From Aquipseudomonas alcaligenes (GTDB lineage: Bacteria; Pseudomonadota; Gammaproteobacteria; Pseudomonadales; Pseudomonadaceae): a stretch of 64,000 nucleotides of DNA. A program made the translations under genes and the position numbers. The notes beneath the pieces are model-generated. The model ran no database searches and was not told where the DNA came from. It was given only the letters and a program-made list of their open reading frames with translations. The stretch's first letter is position 1, and the number at the start of each line of letters is the position of its first letter. The DNA lies in NCBI RefSeq assembly GCF_003205495.1, contig NZ_QJRX01000002.1:480565-544564 (forward strand), read 5' to 3'. Positions 52,701 through 61,027 of this stretch are shown here, in pieces.

Positions 52701-53478
52701 GGTGGAAGACGTGGAGATCGAGCGCGAGCATTACCGCGAGCACCTGCTGCAGATCGGCTTCGCCGTGAGCGCCGTGAGCAGCGCCGAGGAGGCCATCCAG
52801 ACCTACATCGGACGCGACTTCAGTGCCCTGGTCATCGATCTCGACCTGCCCGACCGGGACGGCTTCGACCTGCTCGAGGCGCTGCATCGTGAGCGGCCAC
52901 TGCAGGGCTGCCAGGTGGTGATCAATACCGGCGTGGACGTCACTCGTCAGGATCTGCAGCGCCTGCGCCGCTACTCGGCGGTGGTGGTGCGCAAGAGCGG
53001 CGACGACCTGCGCCCCCTCAGCGCCGCCCTGCAGGGCTTCTTCGCCGATGTGCGCGAGCCGCAGGTCGACAGCACGGGGCTGGCCGGCAAGCGGGTGCTG
53101 CTGGTGGACGACGACATCCGCAACATCTACGCCATGACCGCGCTGCTCGACGAGATCGGCCTGGCCGTGCTGCCGGCCAAGGATGGTGTCGAGGCACTGG
53201 AGGTCTTCGCCCGCGAGCCGCTGGACCTGATCCTGATGGACATGGCCATGCCCAACATGGACGGCTACACCGCCACGCGCATCCTCAAGGGTGAGCGTGA
53301 TTGTCGCATTCCGGTGATCGCCCTGACCGCCCATGCGATGAAGGGGGACCGCGAGAAGTGCATCACCGCGGGCGCCGACGACTACCTGGCCAAACCGGTG
53401 GGCCGCCAGGAACTGCTGGAAATGCTGCATCGCTGGCTGGCCGTACCCAATGATGCGCCCCGTCGGGCGCTGGGTTGA
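49720..53478 (+). CDS. CHASE-PAS-PAS hybrid sensor histidine kinase with three receiver domains
   Basis: A 1252-residue membrane kinase. Order: TM1 (about 15-33), periplasmic CHASE domain (about 70-270, with YPGIQALAWGRYL and YLIVDFINPLDWRNRRVLGFDM), TM2 (about 312-333), two near-duplicate PAS domains (358-478 and 479-599), HisKA with His624 in NMSHELRTPLNS, and HATPase (GIGIDPAQHERIFQAFQQ, GGTGLGLAITRQL). Three receivers follow, with phosphoacceptors near D919 (ILDILLPD), D1040 (VIDLDLPD) and D1174 (LMDMAMPNMDG). The second receiver lacks a clear conserved Lys/Thr set (VVRKSGD), so may be divergent. The signal is unknown. It is followed 25 nt later by a GGDEF-EAL response regulator, a likely partner. 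Confidence 0.95.
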   Translation: MDDSAPHFSPRKPWIPLLVSLLLLAGLSLLVFWQWSVLDAGSREAQERRFALAVDGVESSVQERMRAYEMVLRGMSGLLAGSDDVSHGEWQRATDQLQLQEHYPGIQALAWGRYLRAGELSAFVTRARADGRGDFQVYPAGERETYLIVDFINPLDWRNRRVLGFDMYSEPVRREAIELARDGGEAVLTGPVRLKQETEKDVQAGVLLYLPVFRLNAPLSSVEERREAVLGMVSGSFRMADLMHGILGSSSELFEIELTDRADADTPLLSERSPQPRQPSFETLRTLNIYGRDWQLRVSSTPAYEATVSNQSLPISLVTGLLASLLLSLLVGGFLYLRERALVASEGQSQRLRESEGRFRLVVEASPNAIVLVDGQGRVVMVNRQTEQMFGYERAELLGQPVERLLPEGSRHGHVGLRQAYHQAPEHRRMGGNRELFGQHRDGRLIPVEVGLSPIRSGQETLVQAVIIDISERRAAEERFRLVVEASPNAIVLVDGPGRVAMVNRQTEQMFGYSRDELLGQPVEKLLPESMRALHPKLREGFLKDPTPRRMGSNRELFGQHRDGRLIPLEVGLSPLRSGDDLLVQAVIIDISERKAAEQRLREQAEQLALANRYKSEFLANMSHELRTPLNSILILSEQLKHNVAGNLTEKQVKHADIVYKAGNDLLQLINDVLDLAKIEAGRVQLKLEPVNIHDLLVELDSSLRPMAEIKGLRLLTHLEPGVARVIHSDRGRLQQILRNLLSNALKFTEHGEVELAIGRSPVSLDEERETLQFVVRDSGIGIDPAQHERIFQAFQQIDGSTSRRFGGTGLGLAITRQLVEVLGGQISLESTPGQGSRFIVRLPVVALQQNSREDESASSLPQRSGSGPAILIVEDDLNFAAVIAEEAQAHGFASVHCRNGKQAIALLQSERFAAVILDILLPDISGWQIYRRLRGLLQYRDVPVHILSCVPQPQDWHDDGTRYLVKPIAREDLEQVFQHIAVEPDAPSRALLLVEDVEIEREHYREHLLQIGFAVSAVSSAEEAIQTYIGRDFSALVIDLDLPDRDGFDLLEALHRERPLQGCQVVINTGVDVTRQDLQRLRRYSAVVVRKSGDDLRPLSAALQGFFADVREPQVDSTGLAGKRVLLVDDDIRNIYAMTALLDEIGLAVLPAKDGVEALEVFAREPLDLILMDMAMPNMDGYTATRILKGERDCRIPVIALTAHAMKGDREKCITAGADDYLAKPVGRQELLEMLHRWLAVPNDAPRRALG
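50791..51516 (+). repeat. 363-bp in-gene tandem duplication of the PAS domain
   Basis: Bases 50791-51153 and 51154-51516 are two in-frame copies of a 121-codon unit. Flanks such as RLVVEASPNAIVLVDG, VNRQTEQMFGY and NRELFGQHRDGRLIP are identical or nearly so in both, while the middle (about 50938-51003 versus 51301-51366) is diverged. Overall identity is roughly three quarters at protein level by eye. Confidence 0.93.
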
Positions 53479-53503
53479 GCGGTCACGGGCGAAGGAGGTC
53501 GGT

Positions 53504-55642
53504 ATGGCTCGGTTGCAGGTTGAGGCACAGATGGACCAGCAGGTGCTGCTGGTGGTGGACGACCGCGAGGAGAACCTGGTGGCGATGGAGGCGCTGCTCG
53601 GTGATGGCGACTGGAACGTGCGCACCGTCGACTCCGGCGAGGCGGCGCTGCGCTGCATGATGGACGAGGATGTCGGCCTGGTCCTGCTCGACGTGCAGAT
53701 GCCGAAGATGGACGGTTTCGAGGTGGCCCGCCTGATGCGCGGCAGCCCGCACACCCGCTACACGCCGATCATCTTCCTTTCTGCCATCGCCCACACCGAG
53801 GACTCGGTGCTGCAGGGCTACGCCATCGGCGCGGTGGATTTCATCCTCAAGCCCTTCGACCCCAAGGTGCTCAAGCACAAGATCGGCGTGCTGCTGGAGC
53901 AGGAGCGCCATCGCCACGAACTGCAGCTGCTGACCCAGCAGCTGGACAGCGAGCGCGCCTTCAACGCCTCGGTGCTGGACAACGCCTCCGAAGGCATCCT
54001 GGTGATCGACCAGGACGGCATCATCCGCTTCGCCAACCCGGCCATGGCGCAGATGCTCCACGGTGAGGTGGCCGACCTGCAGGGCAGCCGCCTGCTGTCC
54101 TACCTGCATGCCCCGGCAGTACCGGCGGACTGGCAGGACACCGAGTTCTACCGCCACTGGCGCGCCGGCCAGACCTACCGCATGCACGATGCCGTGCTGG
54201 CCACCCTGAGCGGCGGCTACCTGCCGGTGGCGCTGTCCTGCTCGCCGCTGCCGCAGTACCAGAACTCCATGGTGCTGATCGCCCTGGACATGTCGGTGGT
54301 GCGCAACCTGCACGCCCAGCTGGAGTCGCAGGCGGTCACCGATGCGCTGACCGGCCTGCACAACCGCCGCGGCTTCAACCAGGCGCTGGAGAACGCGCTG
54401 TCGCGCATCGACCGCAGCGGCAAGCGCATGGCCGTGCTCTACCTGGACCTGGACGGCTTCAAGCGGATCAATGATTCACTCGGCCATGCCGCCGGCGACC
54501 AGGTGCTGCGCAGGGTGGCCGAGCAGCTGAAGACCTGCCTGCGCCCCTACGACGTGCTGGCGCGCATGGGCGGCGACGAATTCACCGCACTGCTGGATTC
54601 CCTCGACCATCCGGAGGACGCGGCGCGGGTGGCGGAGAAGCTGATCGAGCTGGTGTCGGTGCGGCACAGGGTCGATGGCGTCGAGTTCACCCTGGGCGCC
54701 AGCGTCGGCATCGCCTGCTACCCGGAATGCGGGCAGACGGTGGACGGCCTGCTGCGTTCGGCGGACATGGCCATGTACGAGGCCAAGCGCGCCGGACGCC
54801 AGCAGTACCGTTTCTTCTCCCCGGAGATGAATGGTCGCGCCCGTTCCCGGCTGATGCTGGAGGAGAGCCTGCGCACGGCCATCGAACAGGACGACTTCGT
54901 GCTGGTCTACCAGCCGCAGATCGACCTGGCCAGCGGTCGCCTGCGCGGGTTCGAGGCACTGCTGCGCTGGGAACACCGGGTGGCCGGGACCATCTCCCCC
55001 GGGGTGTTCATCCCGCTGCTGGAGGAGACCCGCCTGATCAACCGCCTGGGCGAGTGGATCTTCGAGCAGGGCGTGCGCCAGTGCCGCGCCTGGCAGGCGC
55101 AGTTCGGCGAACGGCTGTTGCTCAGTCTCAACGTCAGCCCGGTGCAGTTCGGCATGCCACAGCTGGTGGAGGACCTGCGCCGGGTGCTGGAGCGGCACCA
55201 GCTGCAGCCCTCGCAGCTGGAGGTGGAGGTCACCGAGAGCGCGCTGATGCAGGACCTCGACACCACCCGCGAGCAGTTGCGCCAGCTGCGCGAGCTGGGA
55301 GTGCGCATCGCCATCGACGACTTCGGCACCGGCTACTCGTCGCTGGCCTACCTGCGCCACTTCGAGCTGGACACCCTGAAGATCGATCGCCTGTTCATTG
55401 CCAGCATGTTGGAGTCGCCCAAGGACGCGGCCATCGTCAGCACCATCATCGACCTGGCCCACCACCTGGGACTGGAAGTGATCGCCGAGGGGGTGGAGAC
55501 GGTGGCGCAGCGCGACTGGTTGATCGCTCATCGCTGCAGCACCATGCAGGGTTTCCTGGTGGCGCCCGGGCTCAAGGCCGAGCAGGCCGGGGTCTTCCCG
55601 ACGCGCCTCGACTGGGCGAACTGGCAGACACCAGACCCGTAG
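53504..55642 (+). CDS. Response regulator with REC-PAS-GGDEF-EAL domains (cyclic-di-GMP enzyme)
   Basis: A 712-residue soluble protein: receiver with phosphoacceptor D63 in LVLLDVQMPKMDG, PAS (about 155-280), GGDEF (about 285-440) and EAL (about 455-700). The cyclase motif is intact (MGGDEF, residues 356-360), with an RPYD inhibitory-site motif five residues before it. EAL is present as E484-A-L in FEALLRWEH, with NVSP, EVTES, DDFGTGYSSL, LKIDRLF and EGVET, so both activities appear possible. The frame extends 18 codons into the end of the kinase gene, but AGGAGG before the ATG at 53504 fixes the start. It is probably controlled by the upstream hybrid kinase. Confidence 0.95.
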   Translation: MARLQVEAQMDQQVLLVVDDREENLVAMEALLGDGDWNVRTVDSGEAALRCMMDEDVGLVLLDVQMPKMDGFEVARLMRGSPHTRYTPIIFLSAIAHTEDSVLQGYAIGAVDFILKPFDPKVLKHKIGVLLEQERHRHELQLLTQQLDSERAFNASVLDNASEGILVIDQDGIIRFANPAMAQMLHGEVADLQGSRLLSYLHAPAVPADWQDTEFYRHWRAGQTYRMHDAVLATLSGGYLPVALSCSPLPQYQNSMVLIALDMSVVRNLHAQLESQAVTDALTGLHNRRGFNQALENALSRIDRSGKRMAVLYLDLDGFKRINDSLGHAAGDQVLRRVAEQLKTCLRPYDVLARMGGDEFTALLDSLDHPEDAARVAEKLIELVSVRHRVDGVEFTLGASVGIACYPECGQTVDGLLRSADMAMYEAKRAGRQQYRFFSPEMNGRARSRLMLEESLRTAIEQDDFVLVYQPQIDLASGRLRGFEALLRWEHRVAGTISPGVFIPLLEETRLINRLGEWIFEQGVRQCRAWQAQFGERLLLSLNVSPVQFGMPQLVEDLRRVLERHQLQPSQLEVEVTESALMQDLDTTREQLRQLRELGVRIAIDDFGTGYSSLAYLRHFELDTLKIDRLFIASMLESPKDAAIVSTIIDLAHHLGLEVIAEGVETVAQRDWLIAHRCSTMQGFLVAPGLKAEQAGVFPTRLDWANWQTPDP

Positions 55643-55702
55643 CCCGGATGCAATCCGGGAGTGGGGTTGCTGGTCGCCCGGCGGCGTGTATCCGGGTGAC
55701 CA
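55643..55702. repeat. REP-like palindromes in the convergent gap
   Basis: CCCGGAT-GCA-ATCCGGG (55643-55659) starts immediately after the regulator stop codon. A second hairpin pairs TGGTCGCCCGG (55671-55681) with CCGGGTGACCA (55692-55702), with one G-T wobble. GTAGCCCGGATGCAATCCGGG is a form of extragenic palindrome common in several Pseudomonas groups (recall). No T-tract is present, but the pair may also end transcription from both sides. Confidence 0.7.
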
Positions 55703-55723
55703 GTGCGTCGGTCTGCGCCCCGA

Positions 55724-56626
55724 TCAGCCCGGGAACTGGCGGTGCAGTTCGGCCAGCTGGGCGTCCTTGGCTTCCCACAGCTGGTTGACCCACTGCTGGA
55801 ACTGCAGGCGGTACTGCTCGTCCTGGTCGTAGTTGCGGCCGATGAAGTCGGCCGGAATATCCAGCTTGTCGAAGCGCACCACCACCTCGCCCAGGCGCCC
55901 GCACAGCAGGTCCCAGAAGCCGGGGTTGCCGCCCGGGTAGTGGATGGTGACGTTGACCAGGGCGTCCAGCTGCTCGCCCATGGCATCCAGCACGAAGGCG
56001 ATGCCGCCGGCCTTGGGCTTGAGCAGGTAGCGGAAGGGCGACTGCTGCTGGGCGTGCTTCTGCGGGGTCAGGCGGGTGCCTTCGAGGAAGTTGAACACCG
56101 ATACCGGATTGCTCTTGTAGCGCTCACAGGCCTTGCGCGTGGTGGCCAGGTCTTGGCCGCGCTTCTCCGGATGCCTGGCCAGGTATTCCTTGCTGTAGCG
56201 CTTCATGAAGGGGAACTCCAGCGCCCACCAGCACAGGCCGATCACTGGCACCCAGATCAGCTCCTGCTTGAGGAAGAACTTGAGCAGCGGCATGCGCCGG
56301 TTGAGCAGGTATTGCAGCACCAGGATGTCCACCCAGCTCTGGTGGTTGCTGGTCACCAGGTAGGAGTGGCGCGTGTCCAGGCCCTGCATGCCCTCGACAT
56401 TCCAGCGGGTGCGCCGGGCCAGGTCCATCCAGAACTTGTTGAAGCCGATCCAGGCCTCGGCGATGCCGTGCATGACGAAACGCAGGCCGCGTTGCACCAG
56501 TGCAATCGGCAGCAGCAGCTTGAGCAGGGCGACGAAGAACAGTGGCCAGCACCAGAACAGGGTGTTGAGGGCCAGCAGCAGGGCGCTGACGATACCGCGC
56601 AGCGCGTGGGGTAGAAAATGCAGCAT
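55724..56626 (-). CDS. Lysophospholipid acyltransferase family protein (PlsC/YihG-like)
   Basis: The 300-residue membrane protein has an N-terminal hydrophobic region (GIVSALLLALNTLFWCWPLFFVALLKLLL, in two parts) and the acyltransferase HX4D motif as SNHQSWVD near residue 92. FVALEF-like LEFPFMKRYS and the second motif NFLEGTRLTP near residue 170 follow. Such enzymes acylate lysophosphatidic acid or related lipids; YihG-type members affect the fatty-acid profile. The frame is open further upstream (to 56704), but the ATG at 56626 gives the usual start. It is downstream of crbS on the same strand, after a 212-nt gap in which nothing else is recognised. Confidence 0.88.
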   Translation of the reverse strand: MLHFLPHALRGIVSALLLALNTLFWCWPLFFVALLKLLLPIALVQRGLRFVMHGIAEAWIGFNKFWMDLARRTRWNVEGMQGLDTRHSYLVTSNHQSWVDILVLQYLLNRRMPLLKFFLKQELIWVPVIGLCWWALEFPFMKRYSKEYLARHPEKRGQDLATTRKACERYKSNPVSVFNFLEGTRLTPQKHAQQQSPFRYLLKPKAGGIAFVLDAMGEQLDALVNVTIHYPGGNPGFWDLLCGRLGEVVVRFDKLDIPADFIGRNYDQDEQYRLQFQQWVNQLWEAKDAQLAELHRQFPG

Positions 56627-56838
56627 GGGCGCGAGAGGCTCCGGGTCTGGGGGCTGCGGTGTGCCCCGATGCGATCGAGATACCTGCGGCACTCCCTGCG
56701 GCAAGTCGGTCCGGTGCCAAGGTTAACGCTTGTGCACTGAACGGCAAGTGCTGTTGCGGACCGCCTGGTCAGCTTCGCCGCGAGTGGCGGGCGCGGCGGA
56801 TTCTAGCGCAAGCGCAGAGGCGCGCGCCCGGCTCGGCC

Positions 56839-59800
56839 TCACTCCAACGGCAGGTGGCGGCTGATCAGGGCGCGCAGGGCGGCCGGCTTGACCGGCTTGG
56901 CCAGGTAGTCGAGGCCGGCGGCGTGTACCTCGGCCACCAGCTCCGGGCGGCCATCGGCGCTGATCACCACACCCGGCAGCGGCTGGCCGAGGCGGGTGCG
57001 CAGCCAGGCCATCAGCTCGGTGCCGGTGTCGCCCTCGTCCAGGTGGTAGTCGACCAGCGCCAGTTGCGGTTGCACCGCCTCGTCCAGCAGGTGCTCGCAC
57101 TCCAGGCGGTTGCGCGCCGTCCACACCTGGCAGCCCCAGCGCGACAGCAGGCTGTGCATGCCGGCGAGGATGCTGTCCTCGTTGTCGATGCACAGCACCT
57201 GGGCGCCGCCGAGGGCCTGGCCGTTCAACTCGCTCACCGGCAGCGCCGTGCCCGCCGCGCTCTGGCTGCTGGCCAACGGCACGCTGACGCTGAACACGCT
57301 GCCCTTGCCCGGCCAGGAGCGCACCTCTAGGCGGTGGCCGAGCACGCGACAGAGGCCGTCGGCGATCGCCAGGCCCAGGCCCAGGCCCTTCTCGGCGCGG
57401 GTCTGGTGGCTGTCCAGGCGCTTGAACTCCTCGAAGATCACCTTGCGCTTGTCCTCGGGAATGCCCGGGCCGCGGTCCCACACCTCCAGGCGCAGCTGCC
57501 CGCCCTCGCGCCGCGCGCCGAGCAGTACATGGCCCTTGGCGTAGCGGAAGGCGTTGGTCAGGAAGTTCTGCAGCACCCGCCGCAGCAGGCGCGGGTCGCT
57601 GTCGATGCGCAGGCGGCAGGGCACCATGCGGAAGTCCACGCCCTGCTCCTGGGCCAGCACCTTGAACTCGGCACCGAGCGCCTCGAACAGCTGGGCCAGG
57701 GGGAACTGGCTGCGCTCGGGGGTGATGCGCCCGCTCTCCAGGCGCGAGATGTCCAGCAGGTCGGTGATCAGGTCCTCGGCCGAGCGCAGCGAGCTGTCGA
57801 GGTGGCGCACCAGCTCGCGGGCCTCGCGCGGCAGGGCGTCCTGCTGGTGGGCGAGGGCGGCGGAGAACAGCCGGGCGGCGTTCAGCGGCTGCATCAGGTC
57901 GTGGCTGACGGCGGCGAGGAAGCGGGTCTTCGACTGGTTGGCGGCCTCGGCCCCGGCCTTGGCCTCGGAAAGCGCCTGGTTCAGCTGCGACAGCTCGCGG
58001 GTGCGTTCGGCCACCCGCTGCTCCAGGCCCTCGTTGGCTTCCTTGAGGGCGCGCTCGGCCTCGCGGAAGGCGGTGATGTCGGTGAAGCTCATGACGAAGC
58101 CGCCGCCGGGCATGGGGTTGCCGATCAGCTCGATGACCCGGCCGTTGGGGAACAGCCGTTCGGAGGTGTGCGCGTTGCCCTGGCGCATCCAGTGCAGGCG
58201 GCGGGTCACGTGGCTTTCCACCTCGCCGGGGCCGCACAGGCCGCGCTCGGCGTTGTAGCGGATGATGTCGGCGATCGGCCGGCCGACGCCGATCAGCCCC
58301 TCGGGGTACTCGAACAGTTCCAGGTAGCGACGGTTCCAGGCCACCAGCTGCAGGTTCTGGTCGACCACGCTGATGCCCTGGGTGATGTTCTCGATGGCGC
58401 CTTGCAGCAGGGCGCGGTTGAACTGCAGGACCTCGGACGCCTCGTCGACGATGCGCACCACGTCCTCCACCTGCATCTCCCGCCCCTCGATGGCGGCGCG
58501 CACCACGGCGCGCGTGCTGGAGGCGCCGAGCACGCCGGCGAGCAGGCGCTCGGTGTGGGCGATCCACTCGCTGTCGGCGTTCTGGCTGAGGTTGAACGGC
58601 TTGTCCTGCTGGTAGGAGAAGCGCAGGAAGCTCTGCCGTGCCCGTTCCTCGCCGACGAAGCGCGCGGCCAGGGCCATCAGGTCGGCCACCTGCACCGCCA
58701 GCAGGTGGCGCGCGCCGGGCCGCGCGCCGGTGTCCAGGCCGATGAAGCGACCGGCCTGCCAGTGCTCGGAGACCCGCGTGCGGGAGAACCAGGAGACCCC
58801 GGCGAACAGCAGCCAGTTGCCGGCCAGCGACAGCACCACACCACGGGTCAGCGGGTCGACCTCGAAGCCGATCGGGTAGTAGAGCAGCTCAGGCAGCAGC
58901 GGGAAGCTGTCCAGCGACCAGCGCAGGCCGCCGGCCACCAGCGGCAGCAGCAGAGTGTAGAACCACAGCGCGCAGCCGGCGGCCAGGCCGGCGAACACGC
59001 CGCGGCGGTTGGCCTGCTTCCACACCAGGGCGCCGAACATGGCCGGCGCCAGCTGGCCGATGGCGGCGAACGACAGCTGGCCGATGGTGGCCAGGCTGGC
59101 GTTGGAGCCGAGCAGGCGATAGCACACGTAGGCCAGCAGCAGGATGATCAGGATGCTCAGGCGCCGCGCGCTGAGCATCCAGTGGCGGAAGGCCTCGAAC
59201 GGCCGTTCGGCGCTCTGCCGGCGCAGCAGGGCTGGCAGCAGCATGTCGTTGGAGACCATGGTCGACAGCGCCACCGCCTCGACGATGACCATGCCGGTGG
59301 CCGCCGAGGCGCCACCGATGAAGGCCAGCAGGGCCAGGGCCGGGTGCGCCTCGGCCAGCGGCAGGCTGATGACGAAGGAGTCCGGCGCCACGTCGCCCGG
59401 CAGCAGCAGCTGGCCGGCCAGGGCGATGGGCACGACGAACAGTGCGGCCAGCAGCAGGTAGGCGGGGAACACCCAGCGCGCCAGGCGCAGGTCGCTGGCC
59501 TCGTTGTTCTCCACCACGCCGACGTGGAACTGCCGCGGCAGGCAGATGATGGCCAGCATAGCCAGGCCGGTCTGCACCAGCATGCTCGGCCAGCTCAGGG
59601 TCTGCGCCCAGAACGCGTCCAGCTCCGGCGCCTGGCTGGCGCGCGCGAGCAGTTCGTCGAAACCATCGAACAGGCCCCAGGTGACGAACAGGCCGACGGC
59701 GAGGAAGGCCAGCAGCTTGACCAGCGACTCGAAGGCGATGGCCAGCACCATGCCGCGGTGGTGCTCGGTGACGTCCAGGCTGCGGGTGCCGAACAGCACG

Positions 59801-60312
59801 GTGAACAGGGCGAGGATCAGCGACACGATCAGCGCCGTGTCCTGGCCGCGGCTGGGGCTGGGTTCGGCACCCACCAGCAGGTTGACGCCGAGGACGATAC
59901 CCTTGAGCTGCAGGGCGATGTAGGGCAGCACGCCGACCAGGCAGATCAGCGCCACCACCACCGCCAGGCTCTGCGACTTGCCGTAGCGGGCGGCGATGAA
60001 GTCGGCGATCGAGGTGATGTTCTCCTGCTTGCTGATCGCCACCATCTTCTCCACCACCCAGGGGGCGAAGAGCAGGACGATCATCGGCCCCAGGTAGATC
60101 GGCAGGAACGACCACAGCTCGCCGGCGGCCTGGCCGACCGCGCCGAAGAAGGTCCAGCTGGTGCAGTACACCGCCAGCGACAGGCTGTAGACCCAGGCGC
60201 GCAGGCGCGGCGGCAGCGGTGTGCGGCGGCGGTCGCCGTAGAAGGCGATGGCGAACAGGATGGCCATGTAGGCCAGGGCGACGAAGGCGATCAATCCGCC
60301 GGACAGCGACAT
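56839..60312 (-). CDS. crbS: Symporter-fused hybrid sensor kinase CrbS (MxtR), acetate-switch type
   Basis: The 1157-residue protein starts with a sodium:solute symporter domain of about 13 membrane helices (residues about 1-480, ALAYMAILFAIAFYGDRR, TSWTFFGAVGQAAG, QENITSIADFIAARYG). Next come a linker, PAS (about 635-755), HisKA with His near residue 803 (AVSHDLMQPLNAARLFSAAL), HATPase (GPGIPEDKRKVIFEEF, GLGLGLAIADGLCRV) and a C-terminal receiver with acceptor near D1088 (LVDYHLD). Size and layout match P. aeruginosa PA3271, which with the CrbR-type regulator activates acetyl-CoA synthetase. The following GNAT and AraC genes match PA3270-PA3269. An upstream in-frame ATG at 60354 is weaker; CTGGAG supports 60312. 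Confidence 0.9.
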   Translation of the reverse strand: MSLSGGLIAFVALAYMAILFAIAFYGDRRRTPLPPRLRAWVYSLSLAVYCTSWTFFGAVGQAAGELWSFLPIYLGPMIVLLFAPWVVEKMVAISKQENITSIADFIAARYGKSQSLAVVVALICLVGVLPYIALQLKGIVLGVNLLVGAEPSPSRGQDTALIVSLILALFTVLFGTRSLDVTEHHRGMVLAIAFESLVKLLAFLAVGLFVTWGLFDGFDELLARASQAPELDAFWAQTLSWPSMLVQTGLAMLAIICLPRQFHVGVVENNEASDLRLARWVFPAYLLLAALFVVPIALAGQLLLPGDVAPDSFVISLPLAEAHPALALLAFIGGASAATGMVIVEAVALSTMVSNDMLLPALLRRQSAERPFEAFRHWMLSARRLSILIILLLAYVCYRLLGSNASLATIGQLSFAAIGQLAPAMFGALVWKQANRRGVFAGLAAGCALWFYTLLLPLVAGGLRWSLDSFPLLPELLYYPIGFEVDPLTRGVVLSLAGNWLLFAGVSWFSRTRVSEHWQAGRFIGLDTGARPGARHLLAVQVADLMALAARFVGEERARQSFLRFSYQQDKPFNLSQNADSEWIAHTERLLAGVLGASSTRAVVRAAIEGREMQVEDVVRIVDEASEVLQFNRALLQGAIENITQGISVVDQNLQLVAWNRRYLELFEYPEGLIGVGRPIADIIRYNAERGLCGPGEVESHVTRRLHWMRQGNAHTSERLFPNGRVIELIGNPMPGGGFVMSFTDITAFREAERALKEANEGLEQRVAERTRELSQLNQALSEAKAGAEAANQSKTRFLAAVSHDLMQPLNAARLFSAALAHQQDALPREARELVRHLDSSLRSAEDLITDLLDISRLESGRITPERSQFPLAQLFEALGAEFKVLAQEQGVDFRMVPCRLRIDSDPRLLRRVLQNFLTNAFRYAKGHVLLGARREGGQLRLEVWDRGPGIPEDKRKVIFEEFKRLDSHQTRAEKGLGLGLAIADGLCRVLGHRLEVRSWPGKGSVFSVSVPLASSQSAAGTALPVSELNGQALGGAQVLCIDNEDSILAGMHSLLSRWGCQVWTARNRLECEHLLDEAVQPQLALVDYHLDEGDTGTELMAWLRTRLGQPLPGVVISADGRPELVAEVHAAGLDYLAKPVKPAALRALISRHLPLE

Positions 60313-60320
60313 GCGGGCTC

Positions 60321-60335
60321 CAGATGCGGCATCTG
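60321..60335. promoter_or_regulatory. 15-nt perfect palindrome next to the crbS ribosome binding site
   Basis: CAGATGC-G-GCATCTG lies 9 nt before the crbS start codon on the minus strand and shares its last bases with the CTGGAG ribosome binding site. It may be an operator or an RNA hairpin that limits translation. It lies in the 145-nt divergent gap with the GNAT gene. Confidence 0.4.
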
Positions 60336-60457
60336 CGAGCCTGTAGTCTCGCACGGGTTCCGCCAGCCGTCAGGCCGACCATGGTCGCAGCGCCCTTGAG
60401 TCGCCGCCGGGCCCCTGCTAGCGTGGCCGGCCGTGGTCGCTTTACCGGAGTCGCGTG

Positions 60458-61027
60458 ATGTTCCAGCCCCAACCCGTCACCCTGCAGCAGGGCGCCCTGC
60501 GCCTGGAACCGCTGAGCGAGGCGGACCTGCCGGGGCTGCTGGCCCTGGCCGAGGCCAACCGCGAGTCCCAGCAGTACATGAGCGGCAGCAGCCGCCCGGA
60601 CTGGTACCGCAGCGCCCTGGCCGAGCACCGCGAGGGCCGTGCGGTGGTGTTCGCCATCCGCCTGGCCGGCGAGCTGGTCGGCACCACCCGCTTCTTCGAC
60701 TTCAACCCGGTGCTGCCGGCCGCCGAGATCGGCTCCACCTGGCTCGACGTCCGCCAGCAGGGCACGGGCCTGAACGGCATGATCAAGTACCTGCTGCTGC
60801 GCCACGCCTTCGAGGAGTGGCAGCTGGTGCGCGTGCAACTGAAGACCGCGGCCAGCAACCTGCGCTCGCAGCGCGCCATCGAGAAGCTCGGCGCGGTGCG
60901 CGAGGGCCTGCTGCGCAACCACCGGCGCCTGGCCGACGGCCGCCTCGACCACACGGTGATGTACAGCATCACCGACAGCGAGTGGCCGCAGGTCAAGGCT
61001 GGCCTGGAGGCGCGCTTCGGTGCCTGA
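60458..61027 (+). CDS. GNAT family N-acetyltransferase
   Basis: The 189-residue protein shows the RimJ/RimL-like GNAT pattern: LQQGALRLEPLSEADLPGLLALAEAN at the start, FAIRLAGELVGTTRFFD, then IGSTWLDVRQQGTGLNGMIKYLLLRHAFEE with the acetyl-CoA-binding loop, and NLRSQRAIEKLGAVREGLLRNH near residue 135. The substrate is unknown. GTGATG offers two starts; ATG at 60458 is favoured by GGAG spacing. It overlaps the AraC gene by 8 nt and matches the PA3270 position beside crbS. Confidence 0.88.
   Translation: MFQPQPVTLQQGALRLEPLSEADLPGLLALAEANRESQQYMSGSSRPDWYRSALAEHREGRAVVFAIRLAGELVGTTRFFDFNPVLPAAEIGSTWLDVRQQGTGLNGMIKYLLLRHAFEEWQLVRVQLKTAASNLRSQRAIEKLGAVREGLLRNHRRLADGRLDHTVMYSITDSEWPQVKAGLEARFGA

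Noticed and set aside
51439..53754. 771-codon minus-strand frame opposite the hybrid kinase
   Set aside because: Covers the kinase core and receivers in antisense; composition typical of GC-rich shadows.
54727..55788. 353-codon plus-strand frame inside the GGDEF-EAL gene
   Set aside because: Off-frame reading of the EAL domain, rich in Arg, Gly and Ala, without a ribosome binding site.
57334..60399. 1021-codon plus-strand frame opposite crbS
   Set aside because: Same kind of antisense shadow: repetitive His/Gln/Ala/Gly product, no domain, fully overlapped by a clear 1157-residue kinase.
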